Positions 1-9,200 of a stretch of DNA of 64,000 nt are shown here, piece by piece. Below the pieces are notes generated by a model that ran no database searches, was not told where the DNA came from, and saw only the letters and a list, made by a program, of their open reading frames with translations. How positions within the stretch are numbered: the stretch's first letter is position 1; each line of letters opens with the position of its first letter. This DNA comes from Agrococcus sediminis (lineage in GTDB: Bacteria; Actinomycetota; Actinomycetes; Actinomycetales; Microbacteriaceae). The stretch is from NCBI RefSeq assembly GCF_007923295.1, contig NZ_VOIR01000011.1, positions 124,001 to 188,000 on the forward strand, written 5' to 3'. Made by a program: the position numbers and the translations under genes.

Positions 1-939
1 CGCCGCGATCAGGTCGACCATGCGCTCCTCGAAGCCCGGCTCGACCTCCATCACGACGCGGTGGCGGGCGCCCTCGCGCTCGGGCCACTCGCCCCACGCG
101 CCCTCGAGCGTCGTGGCGGTGCGGCCGCGCGAGGGCCCGTCGCCGCAGTCGACCGTCACGTCGACGATCGGCGAGAGCGTCGTGCGCACGAGCCCCGTCG
201 CGACCGCGAGCGCGAGCGCGTCGTGGTTGCCCGACGCGCGCTGCCCCGTGTAGCCCTCGTAGTAGCGCAGGTAGAAGTCGAGGATCCGGTCGCAGAACTG
301 CCCCGCCGCTCCCCCGGCGGCGAGCCGCTCGCGGTGCGCGTCGGTGATGAGCGACGTCATGGTCACGTCGAGCCCGACCATCGTGAGCTCCCACGGCGCG
401 TCGAAGACCACCTGCGCCGCCTCCGGGTCGTGCCAGATGTTGGCCTCTGCCGTCTCCGACACGTTGCCGGGCGCGAGGGCGGCGCCGCCCATCACGGTCA
501 CCTGGCGGATGCGCTCCGGCAGCGTCGGGTCGGCGTCGAGCGCCGCCGCGAGGTTGGTGAGCGGCCCGACGGCGACGATCTCGAGGGCGCCGGCGTGCTC
601 GTGGCTGAGCCGCAGCAGCAGCTCGACCGCGCTCTCGGCCGCGAGCTCCGGCACGTGCGCCGTGTCGGCGCATCCGCCCAGCCCGTCGGCGCCGTGCACC
701 TCAGGGGAGAAGACGGCTCGCGCGCCGCTCCGCGGGCCGGCGGCGCCGACCGCGATCGGCACGTCGCCGTGCCCGACGAGCCGCAGCACCTCGGAGGTGT
801 TGCGGGCGCCCTGCGCCACGTCGACGTTGCCCCACACGACCGTGCACCCGACGAGGTCGATCTCGTTCGAGAGCGCGGCCGTGAGCAGGGCGAGGGCGTC
901 GTCGATGCCCGTATCGACGTCGAGGAGCACGCGGGTCAC
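1..939 (-). CDS. Nucleoside hydrolase (inosine/uridine-preferring family), C-terminus cut by window edge
   Basis: Hydrolyses the N-glycosidic bond of ribonucleosides to base plus ribose in salvage or catabolism. The N-terminus reads VTRVLLDVDTGIDDALAL, the Asp-rich calcium and ribose-binding motif of the family (usually DTDPGIDDALAI). A GNVDVAQGARNTSEVLRL stretch and a late NHDALALA motif also match. 313 codons are present against a usual 310-330, so little is missing. The GTG start is chosen because the Asp motif begins six residues later and a TAGGCT hexamer ends 7 nt upstream, consistent with leaderless transcription. It is divergent from the acetyltransferase to its right. The substrate cannot be read from sequence. 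Confidence 0.9.
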   Translation of the reverse strand, partial: MTRVLLDVDTGIDDALALLTAALSNEIDLVGCTVVWGNVDVAQGARNTSEVLRLVGHGDVPIAVGAAGPRSGARAVFSPEVHGADGLGGCADTAHVPELAAESAVELLLRLSHEHAGALEIVAVGPLTNLAAALDADPTLPERIRQVTVMGGAALAPGNVSETAEANIWHDPEAAQVVFDAPWELTMVGLDVTMTSLITDAHRERLAAGGAAGQFCDRILDFYLRYYEGYTGQRASGNHDALALAVATGLVRTTLSPIVDVTVDCGDGPSRGRTATTLEGAWGEWPEREGARHRVVMEVEPGFEERMVDLIAA

Positions 940-1003
940 GGCTTCGAGCCTAGGCCTGGCGAGCCTCCCGTGCCCCGCGCACGCGAGGACGACACTGGTC
1001 GCC

Positions 1004-1708
1004 ATGATGGGCATGCCGGATGTGCCGCAGCGCGACCGCGCACGGCTCCGGGCGGCGTGGGCCGAGGCGCTGGGCACCGCGCCGCGCGCCTTCGACGGCG
1101 ACGGCGTCACGCCCATCGCGCGCGACGACCTCGACTCGGTGGTGGTCGTCGAGCTCGGCACCGCGATGGTCGTCGCCGGGCCGGCCGCGGCGCTCGCCGC
1201 CACGCGGACGCTCGGCCGCGCGGCGCTGCGCGACGCGGCCGCGATCGCCGAGGCGCTGCCCGGCTCGCGCGCGATCGGCTCGGCGCACCTGCTCTTCACG
1301 GGCACGCGCCCCGCGCATCCGCCCCACGAGGTCGTGCCGGCGACCGACCGCGACCTCGTGCTCGTGCGGGAGGCGGTCGCGCTCGAGGAGTGGGAGGAGG
1401 CGGGCGTGGAGCCGATGGAGCGGCACTGGGCCGTGCGCGACGGCGCGCAGCCGCTCGCGGTCGCCGGCTACCAGCGGTGGCGCTCGACGATCGCGCACAT
1501 CGGCGTCGTGGCCGCCGCCTCGCATCGCGGGCGAGGCCTCGGCGGCTCGGTGGCGGCCGCAGCGGTGGCCGCAGCGATCGACGCGGGGCTCGTCGCGCAG
1601 TGGCGCTGCCGGGTCGGCAACCCCGCGTCGCTGCGGATCGCCGACGCGCTGGGCTTCACGCGCGTCGGGGTGCAGGCGGCGGTGGCGCTGCCGACCGGCG
1701 TCAGCTGA
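1004..1708 (+). CDS. GNAT family N-acetyltransferase
   Basis: 234-residue protein with a C-terminal GCN5-type acetyltransferase fold. The segment HIGVVAAASHRGRGLGG carries the acetyl-CoA pyrophosphate-binding loop (R-G-R-G-L-G), followed by a long helix and a RIADALGFTRVG ending typical of strand 7. The N-terminal 120 residues resemble the extra half seen in two-domain GNATs. The acyl acceptor is unknown. In-frame ATG codons at 1004, 1007 and 1013 are all possible; no strong ribosome site is visible and GACACT lies 7 nt before 1004. Its last 8 bases overlap the stop of the convergent VOC gene. Confidence 0.8.
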   Translation: MMGMPDVPQRDRARLRAAWAEALGTAPRAFDGDGVTPIARDDLDSVVVVELGTAMVVAGPAAALAATRTLGRAALRDAAAIAEALPGSRAIGSAHLLFTGTRPAHPPHEVVPATDRDLVLVREAVALEEWEEAGVEPMERHWAVRDGAQPLAVAGYQRWRSTIAHIGVVAAASHRGRGLGGSVAAAAVAAAIDAGLVAQWRCRVGNPASLRIADALGFTRVGVQAAVALPTGVS

Positions 1709-2057
1709 GGCAGAGGCAGAACGGATGCCCGGCGGGGTCGAGGAAGACGCGGAAGGTCTCGCCCGGCTGGTGCTCGTGCTTCGTCGCGCCGAGCGCGAGC
1801 GTCGCCGCCTCGGCCTCGTCGAGGTCGTCGACGACCACGTCGAGGTGCATCTGCTGCGGGTGCTCCTGCCCCGGCCAGTCGGGCGCCGCGTAGCCCTCGA
1901 CCTGCTGGAAGCAGATGCACTGGCCCTCGGGCCCGCGGATCTCGACCCAGTCGTCGGCCTCCGAGACGGTGTAGTCGAGCAGGGCGCCGTAGAAGCGCCC
2001 GAGGGCGGCGGCGTCGGGGCAGTCGATGACGACGGAGGGGTAGCGTGCGATGGCCAT
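1701..2057 (-). CDS. VOC family protein (glyoxalase/bleomycin-resistance fold)
   Basis: 118-residue single-module VOC protein, a fold used by metal-dependent lyases, dioxygenases and binding proteins. It starts MAIARYPSVVIDCPD, with the first betaalphabetabetabeta unit (ALGRFYGALLDYTV) and the second (MHLDVVVDDLDEAEAATLALGA ending in FLDPAGHPFCLC). The DPAGHPFCL ending is typical of the glyoxalase_6 subgroup. An upstream ATG would add ten residues, but TAGCGT ends 7 nt before the chosen ATG, supporting this start. The stop overlaps the convergent acetyltransferase stop within the palindrome TCAGCTGA. Substrate unknown. Confidence 0.85.
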   Translation of the reverse strand: MAIARYPSVVIDCPDAAALGRFYGALLDYTVSEADDWVEIRGPEGQCICFQQVEGYAAPDWPGQEHPQQMHLDVVVDDLDEAEAATLALGATKHEHQPGETFRVFLDPAGHPFCLCLS

Positions 2058-2121
2058 GCGGGCGACGCTACGCCCGGCGGCCGACATCCGGAACCCCGGA
2101 TGCGCGCGGCCCGAGCACGGG

Positions 2122-3012
2122 TCAGAACCCGTGCACGAGGGGGAAGATCGGCAGCGCCTCCTGGTGGTGCGCGTGCACGATCACGAGCCACACGACCGCG
2201 TCGAACAGCAGGTGCACGGTCACGACGTAGAAGAGGTTCTTCGTCCAGGAGAAGATCGCGCCCTGCACGAGCGCGAACGGGATCGTGAGCAGCGGCCCCC
2301 ACGACTGGTAGCCGAGCTCCCACAGGAACGAGACGAAGATCGCCGCCTGCAGCAGGTTGGCGAGCCACGGCCGGAAGTGCCGCATCAGGAGCGTGTAGAC
2401 GGTGCAGATGAAGAACAGCTCGTCCCACAGCCCCACGGCGTTGACGCCCACGAACAGCCGCGCCACCTCGTGCGCCTCGTCGACCGCGGGCCAGTTGCGG
2501 TAGACGCCCGAGGTGAGGAAGTAGAACGGCAGGATCAGGTAGGCGAGGAAGATGACCGCCACGAGGTACGTCCACATGCGGCGCGTCCAGCGCCCGCCGG
2601 CCCACGGGAAGCGGATCGCGTGGTCCTGGAAGCCCCAGCGGGTGATGACGTACGGGATGAGCACGGCGCCGCCGAGCGCGACCGTGAAGCGCGCGATGCC
2701 CTCGTTCGTGATGTCGGCGTGCAGCGAGATGAAGCTGATCCACGTCAGCGCGATGGCGATGAGCGCGAGGTCCTGCCCGAGCTTGCGCGAGCGGCCCGCG
2801 CGGTCGGTGAGGATGCCGCCGACCACGCCCGCGACGAGCGGCAGGTAGCCCCAGTCGGTGAGCACCCAGAACAGCAGCACCGCGCCGAGCGAGACGAGCG
2901 CCGCGGGCACGATGGCGATCGGATGCGTCGGGGCGCCCTCGGCGGCGATCGCCAGCGAGCGCGGCCACGGCGCGGGCCGCGGCGCGGGGGTGCTCTCTGC
3001 GGCGATCGTCAC
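2122..3012 (-). CDS. CPBP-like intramembrane protease family membrane protein
   Basis: 296-residue integral membrane protein with about eight hydrophobic segments. Near residue 195 it has LWDELFFICTVYTLLMR and later VHLLFDAVVW. These resemble the glutamate motif and the His motif of the CPBP (Abi/CAAX) family, but the usual EExxxR is reduced to D-E without the arginine, so catalytic activity is uncertain. GTG start; TAGGCT ends 6 nt upstream and no Shine-Dalgarno site is present. It is divergent from the ABC transporter pair. It could also be an unrelated polytopic protein; family assignment is moderate. Confidence 0.6.
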   Translation of the reverse strand: MTIAAESTPAPRPAPWPRSLAIAAEGAPTHPIAIVPAALVSLGAVLLFWVLTDWGYLPLVAGVVGGILTDRAGRSRKLGQDLALIAIALTWISFISLHADITNEGIARFTVALGGAVLIPYVITRWGFQDHAIRFPWAGGRWTRRMWTYLVAVIFLAYLILPFYFLTSGVYRNWPAVDEAHEVARLFVGVNAVGLWDELFFICTVYTLLMRHFRPWLANLLQAAIFVSFLWELGYQSWGPLLTIPFALVQGAIFSWTKNLFYVVTVHLLFDAVVWLVIVHAHHQEALPIFPLVHGF

Positions 3013-3128
3013 GCGACCAGCCTACGGAAGGGGGCCTGGTCATCCGCACGGATGATCCGCATCCGCCCCCGGATGCAAAGGCGGCCGGATCCCGCCCGCG
3101 GCGGCCCCGGCGCTGCTCGGATGGGGCC

Positions 3129-3923
3129 ATGCACAGCGACCGACTCGACGCGCAGCGTCTCACCCACACCTACGGCACCGGCGACGCGGCAGCGCCCGCG
3201 CTCGCCGACGTCTCGATCACCATCGGCGCGCACGGCCCGGAGGCCGTCGCCATCATGGGCCCCTCGGGCTCCGGCAAGTCGACCCTCCTGCACGTGCTCG
3301 CCGGCATCGTCGCCCCCGACGACGGCCGCGTCGCGTGGCGCGGCCGCGACCTGGCGACCATGCGCGACGGCGAGCGCACCCGGCTGCGCCGCAGCGACTT
3401 CGGCTTCGTCTTCCAGTCGGGGCAGCTGCTGCCCGAGCTGCCCGCGATCGAGAACGTCGCGCTGCCGCTCATGCTCGGCGGGGGCTCCCGCACCGGCGCC
3501 GAGGCGGCGGCCGGCGCGCTGCTGCACCGGCTCGGCCTCGGCGACATGCTCACGCGCCGGCCGGGCGAGCTCTCGGGCGGGCAGGCGCAGCGGGTCGCGA
3601 TCGCCCGCGCGCTCGTCGGCAGCCCCGGCATCGTCTTCGCCGACGAGCCGACGGGCGCGCTCGACCGCTCCACGGGCGACGCGGTGATGAGCCTCCTCAT
3701 CGGCGCGACGCTCGGCCACGGCGCCTCGCTCGTCGTCGTCACGCACGACCCCGAGGTGGCCGCGATGTGCTCGCGCGTCGTGCGGCTGCAGGACGGCCGG
3801 ATCGTCAGCGACGAGCCGGCGGCGAGCGCCGCCCCGCCCTCGTACGGCGCGGTGCGCGGCGAGCGCGTGGCGAACCCCGCCCGCGACGCGCTGCAGCAGA
3901 CGTGGATCGAGGCGTCGCGATGA
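3129..3923 (+). CDS. ABC transporter ATP-binding protein (MacB/LolD type)
   Basis: 264-residue ATPase with Walker A GPSGSGKST, Q-loop FQSGQLLPEL, signature LSGGQAQR, Walker B IVFADEPTG and the H-loop THDPEVA. The arrangement matches the LolD/MacB/FtsE subfamily that pairs with FtsX-like permeases. Its stop overlaps the start of the permease gene (ATGA at 3920-3923), so the two are translationally coupled and form one transporter. Such actinobacterial pairs often export antimicrobial peptides or lipids; the substrate is not determined by the sequence. Confidence 0.93.
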   Translation: MHSDRLDAQRLTHTYGTGDAAAPALADVSITIGAHGPEAVAIMGPSGSGKSTLLHVLAGIVAPDDGRVAWRGRDLATMRDGERTRLRRSDFGFVFQSGQLLPELPAIENVALPLMLGGGSRTGAEAAAGALLHRLGLGDMLTRRPGELSGGQAQRVAIARALVGSPGIVFADEPTGALDRSTGDAVMSLLIGATLGHGASLVVVTHDPEVAAMCSRVVRLQDGRIVSDEPAASAAPPSYGAVRGERVANPARDALQQTWIEASR

Positions 3924-5227
3924 GCGCGCTGCGGCTCTGGCTGCGGCTCGCCCGCGCCATCGGTCCCCGCGCGACCGACGTGCTGAGCGCGACGGCCTTC
4001 GCCTTCGCGACCGCGGCGCTCCTCGCGGTGCTCGGCGGCGTCGAGGCGTTCCGGATGCGCCTCGAGACCGGCGTCGTGGATGCGTCGTCGGGCGCGTTCG
4101 TGCTCACCCTCGCCTTCGTGGCGGCCGCGCTGCTGCTGCCGGCGGTCTGGACGCTCGCGCAGGCGGCCGTGCGGCTCGCGGTCGCCCGGCGCGACGACCG
4201 CCTCGCCGCCCTGCGGCTCGCGGGCGCGACGCGCGGCCAGGTGACCGCGCTCGCCGTGCTCGACGCCCTCGCGCAAGCGGTCGTCGGCGTGCTCGTGGGG
4301 GCGATGCTCGCGCTCGCCGTGACGCCCGGGCTCGCGCGCATCGAGTTCCAGGGGCAGCCGTTCGGCCCCACCGAGCTGCTGCCGCCCGTGTGGGTGTGGG
4401 CTGCGGCCGGCGGCGCGGTCGTCGCGATCGCCGTGGGCGCCGCGCTCGCGTCGCTGCGCCGCGTGCACGTGACGCCGCTCGGCGTCGCGCAGCGGGTGCG
4501 GCCCCGGCGGCTGTCGCTCTGGCGCGCCGCCGGGTTCGCGCTCGCCGCCGCCGCCTACGTCGTCGTCGTGGTGCTCGACCTGGTGCCGAAGGAGACGGCC
4601 GTGTCGATCGCGCTCGTGTCGATCGTGGTGCTCGCGTACACGCTGCTCGGGCCGCTCGTCATCCAGGGCGTCGCGTGGCTCGTCGCGAAGGGCGCCCGCA
4701 GCCCCGCGACGCTGCTCGCCGCTCGCCGCGTGGTCGACGACCCGCGCGGAGCGTTCAACATCGTCGGCGCGATGGCGATCGCCGTGATGGCCGGCGGCTT
4801 CGCATCGCTCGCGCCGGCGATGGCCGGCGGCACCGACCAGCTGAGCGCCGACATGGCGACCGGCGCGGCGCTCACGATCGCGATCGCGGGCGTGCTCGGC
4901 GCGGTGCTCGCGGGCATCGCCCAGTCGGCGAAGGTGCTCGACCAGCGGCGCGAGCACCAGGCGATGCACCGGATGGGCGTCGACCTGCCCGTCATGCGCG
5001 CTGCCATCGTGCAGCAGGTGGCGCTGCCGCTCGTCATCGGCGTGGGCGGGGCTGCCGGCGCCGCGCTGCTGCTGATCCTGCCGACCTTCATGCTCTGGAT
5101 GTCGAGCCCCGGGTCGGTGCTCACGTGGGCGCTGCTCACGCTCGGCGCGGCCGCGGTGACGCTCGCGGTGACGTCGGCGGCGCTGCCGCTCGTGCGCCGG
5201 GTCGCGACGGAGGCGGCGCCGGCCTGA
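3920..5227 (+). CDS. FtsX-like ABC transporter permease
   Basis: 435-residue membrane protein starting MSALRLWLRLARAIGPR. It has about eight to ten hydrophobic helices in two FtsX-like halves: helices near residues 25-50 and 65-90, an R-L-A-G-A-T-R-G-Q-V motif near residue 100 as in FtsX permeases, and a second copy near residues 330-430. No large periplasmic MacB domain is present. ATGA overlap with the upstream ATPase shows coupling. It converges with fgd only 10 nt downstream of its stop. Confidence 0.88.
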   Translation: MSALRLWLRLARAIGPRATDVLSATAFAFATAALLAVLGGVEAFRMRLETGVVDASSGAFVLTLAFVAAALLLPAVWTLAQAAVRLAVARRDDRLAALRLAGATRGQVTALAVLDALAQAVVGVLVGAMLALAVTPGLARIEFQGQPFGPTELLPPVWVWAAAGGAVVAIAVGAALASLRRVHVTPLGVAQRVRPRRLSLWRAAGFALAAAAYVVVVVLDLVPKETAVSIALVSIVVLAYTLLGPLVIQGVAWLVAKGARSPATLLAARRVVDDPRGAFNIVGAMAIAVMAGGFASLAPAMAGGTDQLSADMATGAALTIAIAGVLGAVLAGIAQSAKVLDQRREHQAMHRMGVDLPVMRAAIVQQVALPLVIGVGGAAGAALLLILPTFMLWMSSPGSVLTWALLTLGAAAVTLAVTSAALPLVRRVATEAAPA

Positions 5228-5236
5228 GCTGCGCGG

Positions 5237-6241
5237 CTAGCGGGGCAGGAGCGGCAGCACATCCTCCGAGAGCTGCTCGAGGAAGCGCCGCTGGTCGTGC
5301 CCCGGCCCGTGCAGCACCAGGTGGGTGAAGCCCAGGTCGACGTAGTGGGCGATCGCGCCCGCGACCGCCGACGCATCCGACCCCACGATCCAGCGCCTCG
5401 CCACCTGCTCGATGGGCAGCTCGTCGGCGAGGCGCTGCATCTCGATCGGGTCGTGCACCGCGTGCTTCTGCTCCTGCGTGAGCGAGAGCGCGCCCCAGAA
5501 GCGGGTGTGCTCGAGCGCAGCGTCGGCGTCGCGGTCGTACGAGACCTTGATCTCGATCATCCGGTCGACCTCTGCCGAGGCGCGCCCGGCCTTCTCGAGC
5601 CCCTCCTCGAGGTTCGCGACGATCGTGTCGCGGTAGTACTCGTCGCCCTTGCCGGAGGTGCAGATGTGCCCGTCGGCGAACCGCGCGGCGTAGCGCGTCG
5701 TCGCGGGGCCGCCGCCGGCGACGTAGATGGGGATGCGCGCGCCCGCGTCGGCGGGATCCGGCCGGTCGTAGATCGTCGCCCCGTGGGTCGCGTAGTACTC
5801 GCCCTCGAAGTCGACCCGCTCCTCGGCCCACAGCTGCCGGATGAGGCGCACCGACTCGCGCAGCCGCGCGAAGCGCTCCTTCAGCTCGGGGAACTCGACG
5901 CCGATCGCCTGCTCGTTGAGCGCCTCGCCGGTGCCCACGCCGAGGATGAGGCGGCCCGGGTGCACCTGCCCGAGCGTCGCGAACTGCTGCGCGACGACCG
6001 CCGGGTGGTAGCGCAGCGTGGGCGTGAGCACCGAGGTGCCGAGCACGATCGACGAGGTGCGCTCGAGCGCCATGCCGAGCCAGGCGACCGCGTTCGGCGC
6101 GTGGCCGCCCTCGTGCCGCCAGGGCTGCAGGTGGTCGCTGATGAACGCGCTGTCGAGCCCGACCCGCTCGGCGAGCTGCACGAGGTCGAGCAGCTCGGCG
6201 GGCGAGAACTGCTCGGCGCTGGCCTTGTATCCGTACCGCAT
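5237..6241 (-). CDS. fgd: F420-dependent glucose-6-phosphate dehydrogenase
   Basis: 334-residue luciferase-like TIM barrel that oxidises glucose-6-phosphate to 6-phosphogluconolactone and reduces coenzyme F420. It follows mycobacterial Fgd closely from memory of that sequence: GYKASAEQF at the N-terminus, [77 protein letters not shown] and a final [13 protein letters not shown]. The length matches the family. The ATG at 6239-6241 starts directly before GYKASAEQF. It follows putA by 29 nt on the same strand and may share its transcript. It implies that the host makes F420. Confidence 0.92.
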   Translation of the reverse strand: MRYGYKASAEQFSPAELLDLVQLAERVGLDSAFISDHLQPWRHEGGHAPNAVAWLGMALERTSSIVLGTSVLTPTLRYHPAVVAQQFATLGQVHPGRLILGVGTGEALNEQAIGVEFPELKERFARLRESVRLIRQLWAEERVDFEGEYYATHGATIYDRPDPADAGARIPIYVAGGGPATTRYAARFADGHICTSGKGDEYYRDTIVANLEEGLEKAGRASAEVDRMIEIKVSYDRDADAALEHTRFWGALSLTQEQKHAVHDPIEMQRLADELPIEQVARRWIVGSDASAVAGAIAHYVDLGFTHLVLHGPGHDQRRFLEQLSEDVLPLLPR

Positions 6242-6270
6242 GGAGCCAGTCAAGCACCGGCTCCTGCGCG

Positions 6271-9200
6271 TCACACGCGCAGCGCCTGCAGCACCTTGTC
6301 GGGGTTGCCGAAGCGGTGCGCGGTGATCGACACCGCCTGCTCGCGCACGAACGGCAGCAGCTCGATGCGGCCCTCGGTCGTGACGGGGCCGTCGTAGACC
6401 GCGACGCGAGCATTGCCGGCGAGCGCGTCGCGCAGCCCCGGGTCGCTGCCGATGAGGCGGATGCGCCGCACCGGCTCGGTCACGCGCATGAGTCCGAGCG
6501 CATCCTCGCTCTGCACCGGCTCGAGCGCCTCGCCCGAGCGGATGCGCTCGTGGAAGGCGGCGTCCGACTCCTCGACGACCTCCTCGATGCGCACGTGCGG
6601 CAGCGCGTGGCGCGAGAGCCGCACGATGCCGCTCGGCACCTCCACGGCGCTCGAGATGCGCACGACGGCGCGCGTGCGGGCGGCGGCGGCGAGCAGGCGC
6701 ACGAGGTCGACGACCTGGCCGTCCTCGGCGAGGCGCAGCAGCACCTCGGCCGGCCGGTAGCGGAGCACGTTGCGCTCGACGCCGAGCGCCGAGACGTCGC
6801 GGGAGAGGCCGAACTCCTCCTCCCACCAGGTCTGGTCGCTGTTGGCCCCGGCGCGCACGCGGTCGAACTCGACGAAGTCGAGCGCGGGCGTCGCCGCCTC
6901 GATGAGCTCGGCGACCCGCTTGTCGAGACCGTGCAGGCGCACCGACTTCTTGGGCTCCGACGGCACGGGCTCCCAGTCGACGAGCGTCGCGAGGTAGTTG
7001 GGTCCGCCGGCCTTGGCCCCGGGCCCGACCTGCGACAGCTTCCAGCCGCCGAACGGCTGCCGCCGCACGATCGCGCCCGTGATGCCGCGGTTGACGTAGA
7101 GGTTGCCGGCCTGCACCTCGGCGAGCCAGTGCGCGACCTCGTCGGGATCGAGCGAGTGGATGCCGGCGGTCAGCCCGAGCTCCGTGGCGTTCTGCACCTC
7201 GATCGCCTCGTCGAGCGTGTCGACCTCGATGAGCGACAGGTGCGGGCCGAAGAGCTCGGTGAGGTGCGTGCTCGCGCCCGGGAGCACCGCGTCGCGGATG
7301 CCGGGCGACCAGAGCCGGCCCGACGCATCCAGCTGCCGCGGCTCGAGCAGCCACTCCTCGTCGTGCTCGAGCGTGGTGAGCGCCTCGAGCAGCGCGCCCG
7401 ACGCCGGCTCGATGAGCGGGCCGATGTGCGTGCGCGCGTCGAGCGGCGAGCCCACGCGCAGCGTCGACGCGGCGTCGACGAGCTGCCGGCGGAACCGCTC
7501 GCTGTCGCCCGCGGTGTCGACGAGGATGACGACGGATGCGGCCGAGCACTTCTGCCCGGCGTGCAGGAAGGCGCTGCGCACGATGTCGGCCGCCGCCTGC
7601 TCGAGGTCGGCCGAGGGCGTGACGATGATCGAGTTCTTGCCGCTCGTCTCGGCCACGAGCGGCAGGTCGCTGCGCCAGGAGGTGAAGAGCTCGGCCGTCT
7701 TCGAGGAGCCCGTGAGGATGAGCCTGCCGACGGCCGGGTGCGAGACGAGCCGCTGCGACACGTCGCCCTCGGGCACGTCGCACAGCACGAGCACCTCGCG
7801 CGGCACGCCCGCCTCCCACAGCGCCTCGCACAGCACCGCCGCCGAGCGCCGAGCCTGGGGCGCGGGCTTCAGGATGACGGCCGAGCCGGTCGCGAGCGCC
7901 GCGGTCACGCCGCCGCACGGGATCGCGACGGGGAAGTTCCACGGCGGCGTCACGACGGTGAGGTGCACGGGCTTCGGGCGCGCGTCGTCGAGCTGCTCGA
8001 GCAGCGGCGCCTGCTCGGCGTAGTAGCGGGCGAAGTCGACCGCCTCCGACACCTCGGGGTCGGCCTCGGCGAGCGTCTTGCCCGTCTCGGCCATCATCAC
8101 CTCGATGAGGCGGCCCCGGTACACGCCGAGCGTCTCGGCCGCGTCGCGCAGCACCTCGGCCCGACGCTCCGCACCCAGCGCCGCCCATCCGTCGGAGGCC
8201 TGCGCCGCCTTGTCGATGCGGCGCTCGAGCGTCGGCCAGTCCTCGATGCGGTTGAGCTCGAGGGTGCGCAGCCCCAGCTGCGAGTCGGCGGCGCGCTGCA
8301 CGATCTGCCGCGCCCACGCGCGGTTGGCCGCGAGCGACGGGTCGCTGTCGGGCTCGTTCTCGAAGCCGTCCGGATGCGCGACCGAGACGGCGAGGTCGCC
8401 CAGGCGGTCCTGGGTGCGGGTGGGCCGCGGCGCGCCCGCGGCGTCCTCGGCGCGCTGCAGCTCGAGCGACGCGAGGAAGCGGTCGCGCTCGCGCTGGAAC
8501 ACGGCCGGGTCGTCGAGCGAGAACATGCTCGACATGAAGTTCTCGCCGGAGGCGTTCTCCTCGAGCCGGCGGATCAGGTAGGCGACGGCGGCGTCGAACT
8601 GGTCGGGCCGCACGACGGGCGTGTAGAGGATGAGGCTCGGGAAGTCCTCGCGCACGGCGGCGCGGTGGTCGGCGGCCATGCCGAGCAGCATCTCGGCGTC
8701 CATGCGCTGGTGGGTGCCGTGGTGGCGGGCGAGCTCGGCCGCGTAGGCGAGGTCGAAGAGGTTGTGGCTCGCGACGCCGAGCCGCACCGCGAACGCGTTG
8801 TCGGGCAGCAGCGCCTCCTGCAGCACGCGCTTGTAGTTGGCGTCGCTCGCGGCCTTGGATCCGACGACCGCGAGCGGCCAGCCGTGCAGGGCGGCGTCGA
8901 CCCGCTCCATGGCGAGGTTCGCGCCCTTCACGAGCCGCACCTTGATGCCCGCGCCGCCGTTCGCGCGGCGCTCCTTCGCGAACGCTGCGAGCCGGCGGTA
9001 GGCGGCGAGCGCATCGGGCAGGTACGCCTGGAGCACGATGCCGGCCTCGAGCCGGGCGAGCTCGGGCCGGGTGAGGAAGCGCTCGAAGACCGCGATCGTG
9101 AGGTCGAGGTCGCGGTACTCCTCCATGTCGAGGTTGATGAACTTCGGCGGGCTCGACTCCGCGGCGAGCCGGTAGAGCGGCAGCAGGCGGTCGACGACAT

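Noticed and set aside
5237-6241. General LLM oxidoreductase of unknown cofactor
   Set aside because: Many stretches match F420-dependent glucose-6-phosphate dehydrogenase over the full length, so a specific call is justified.
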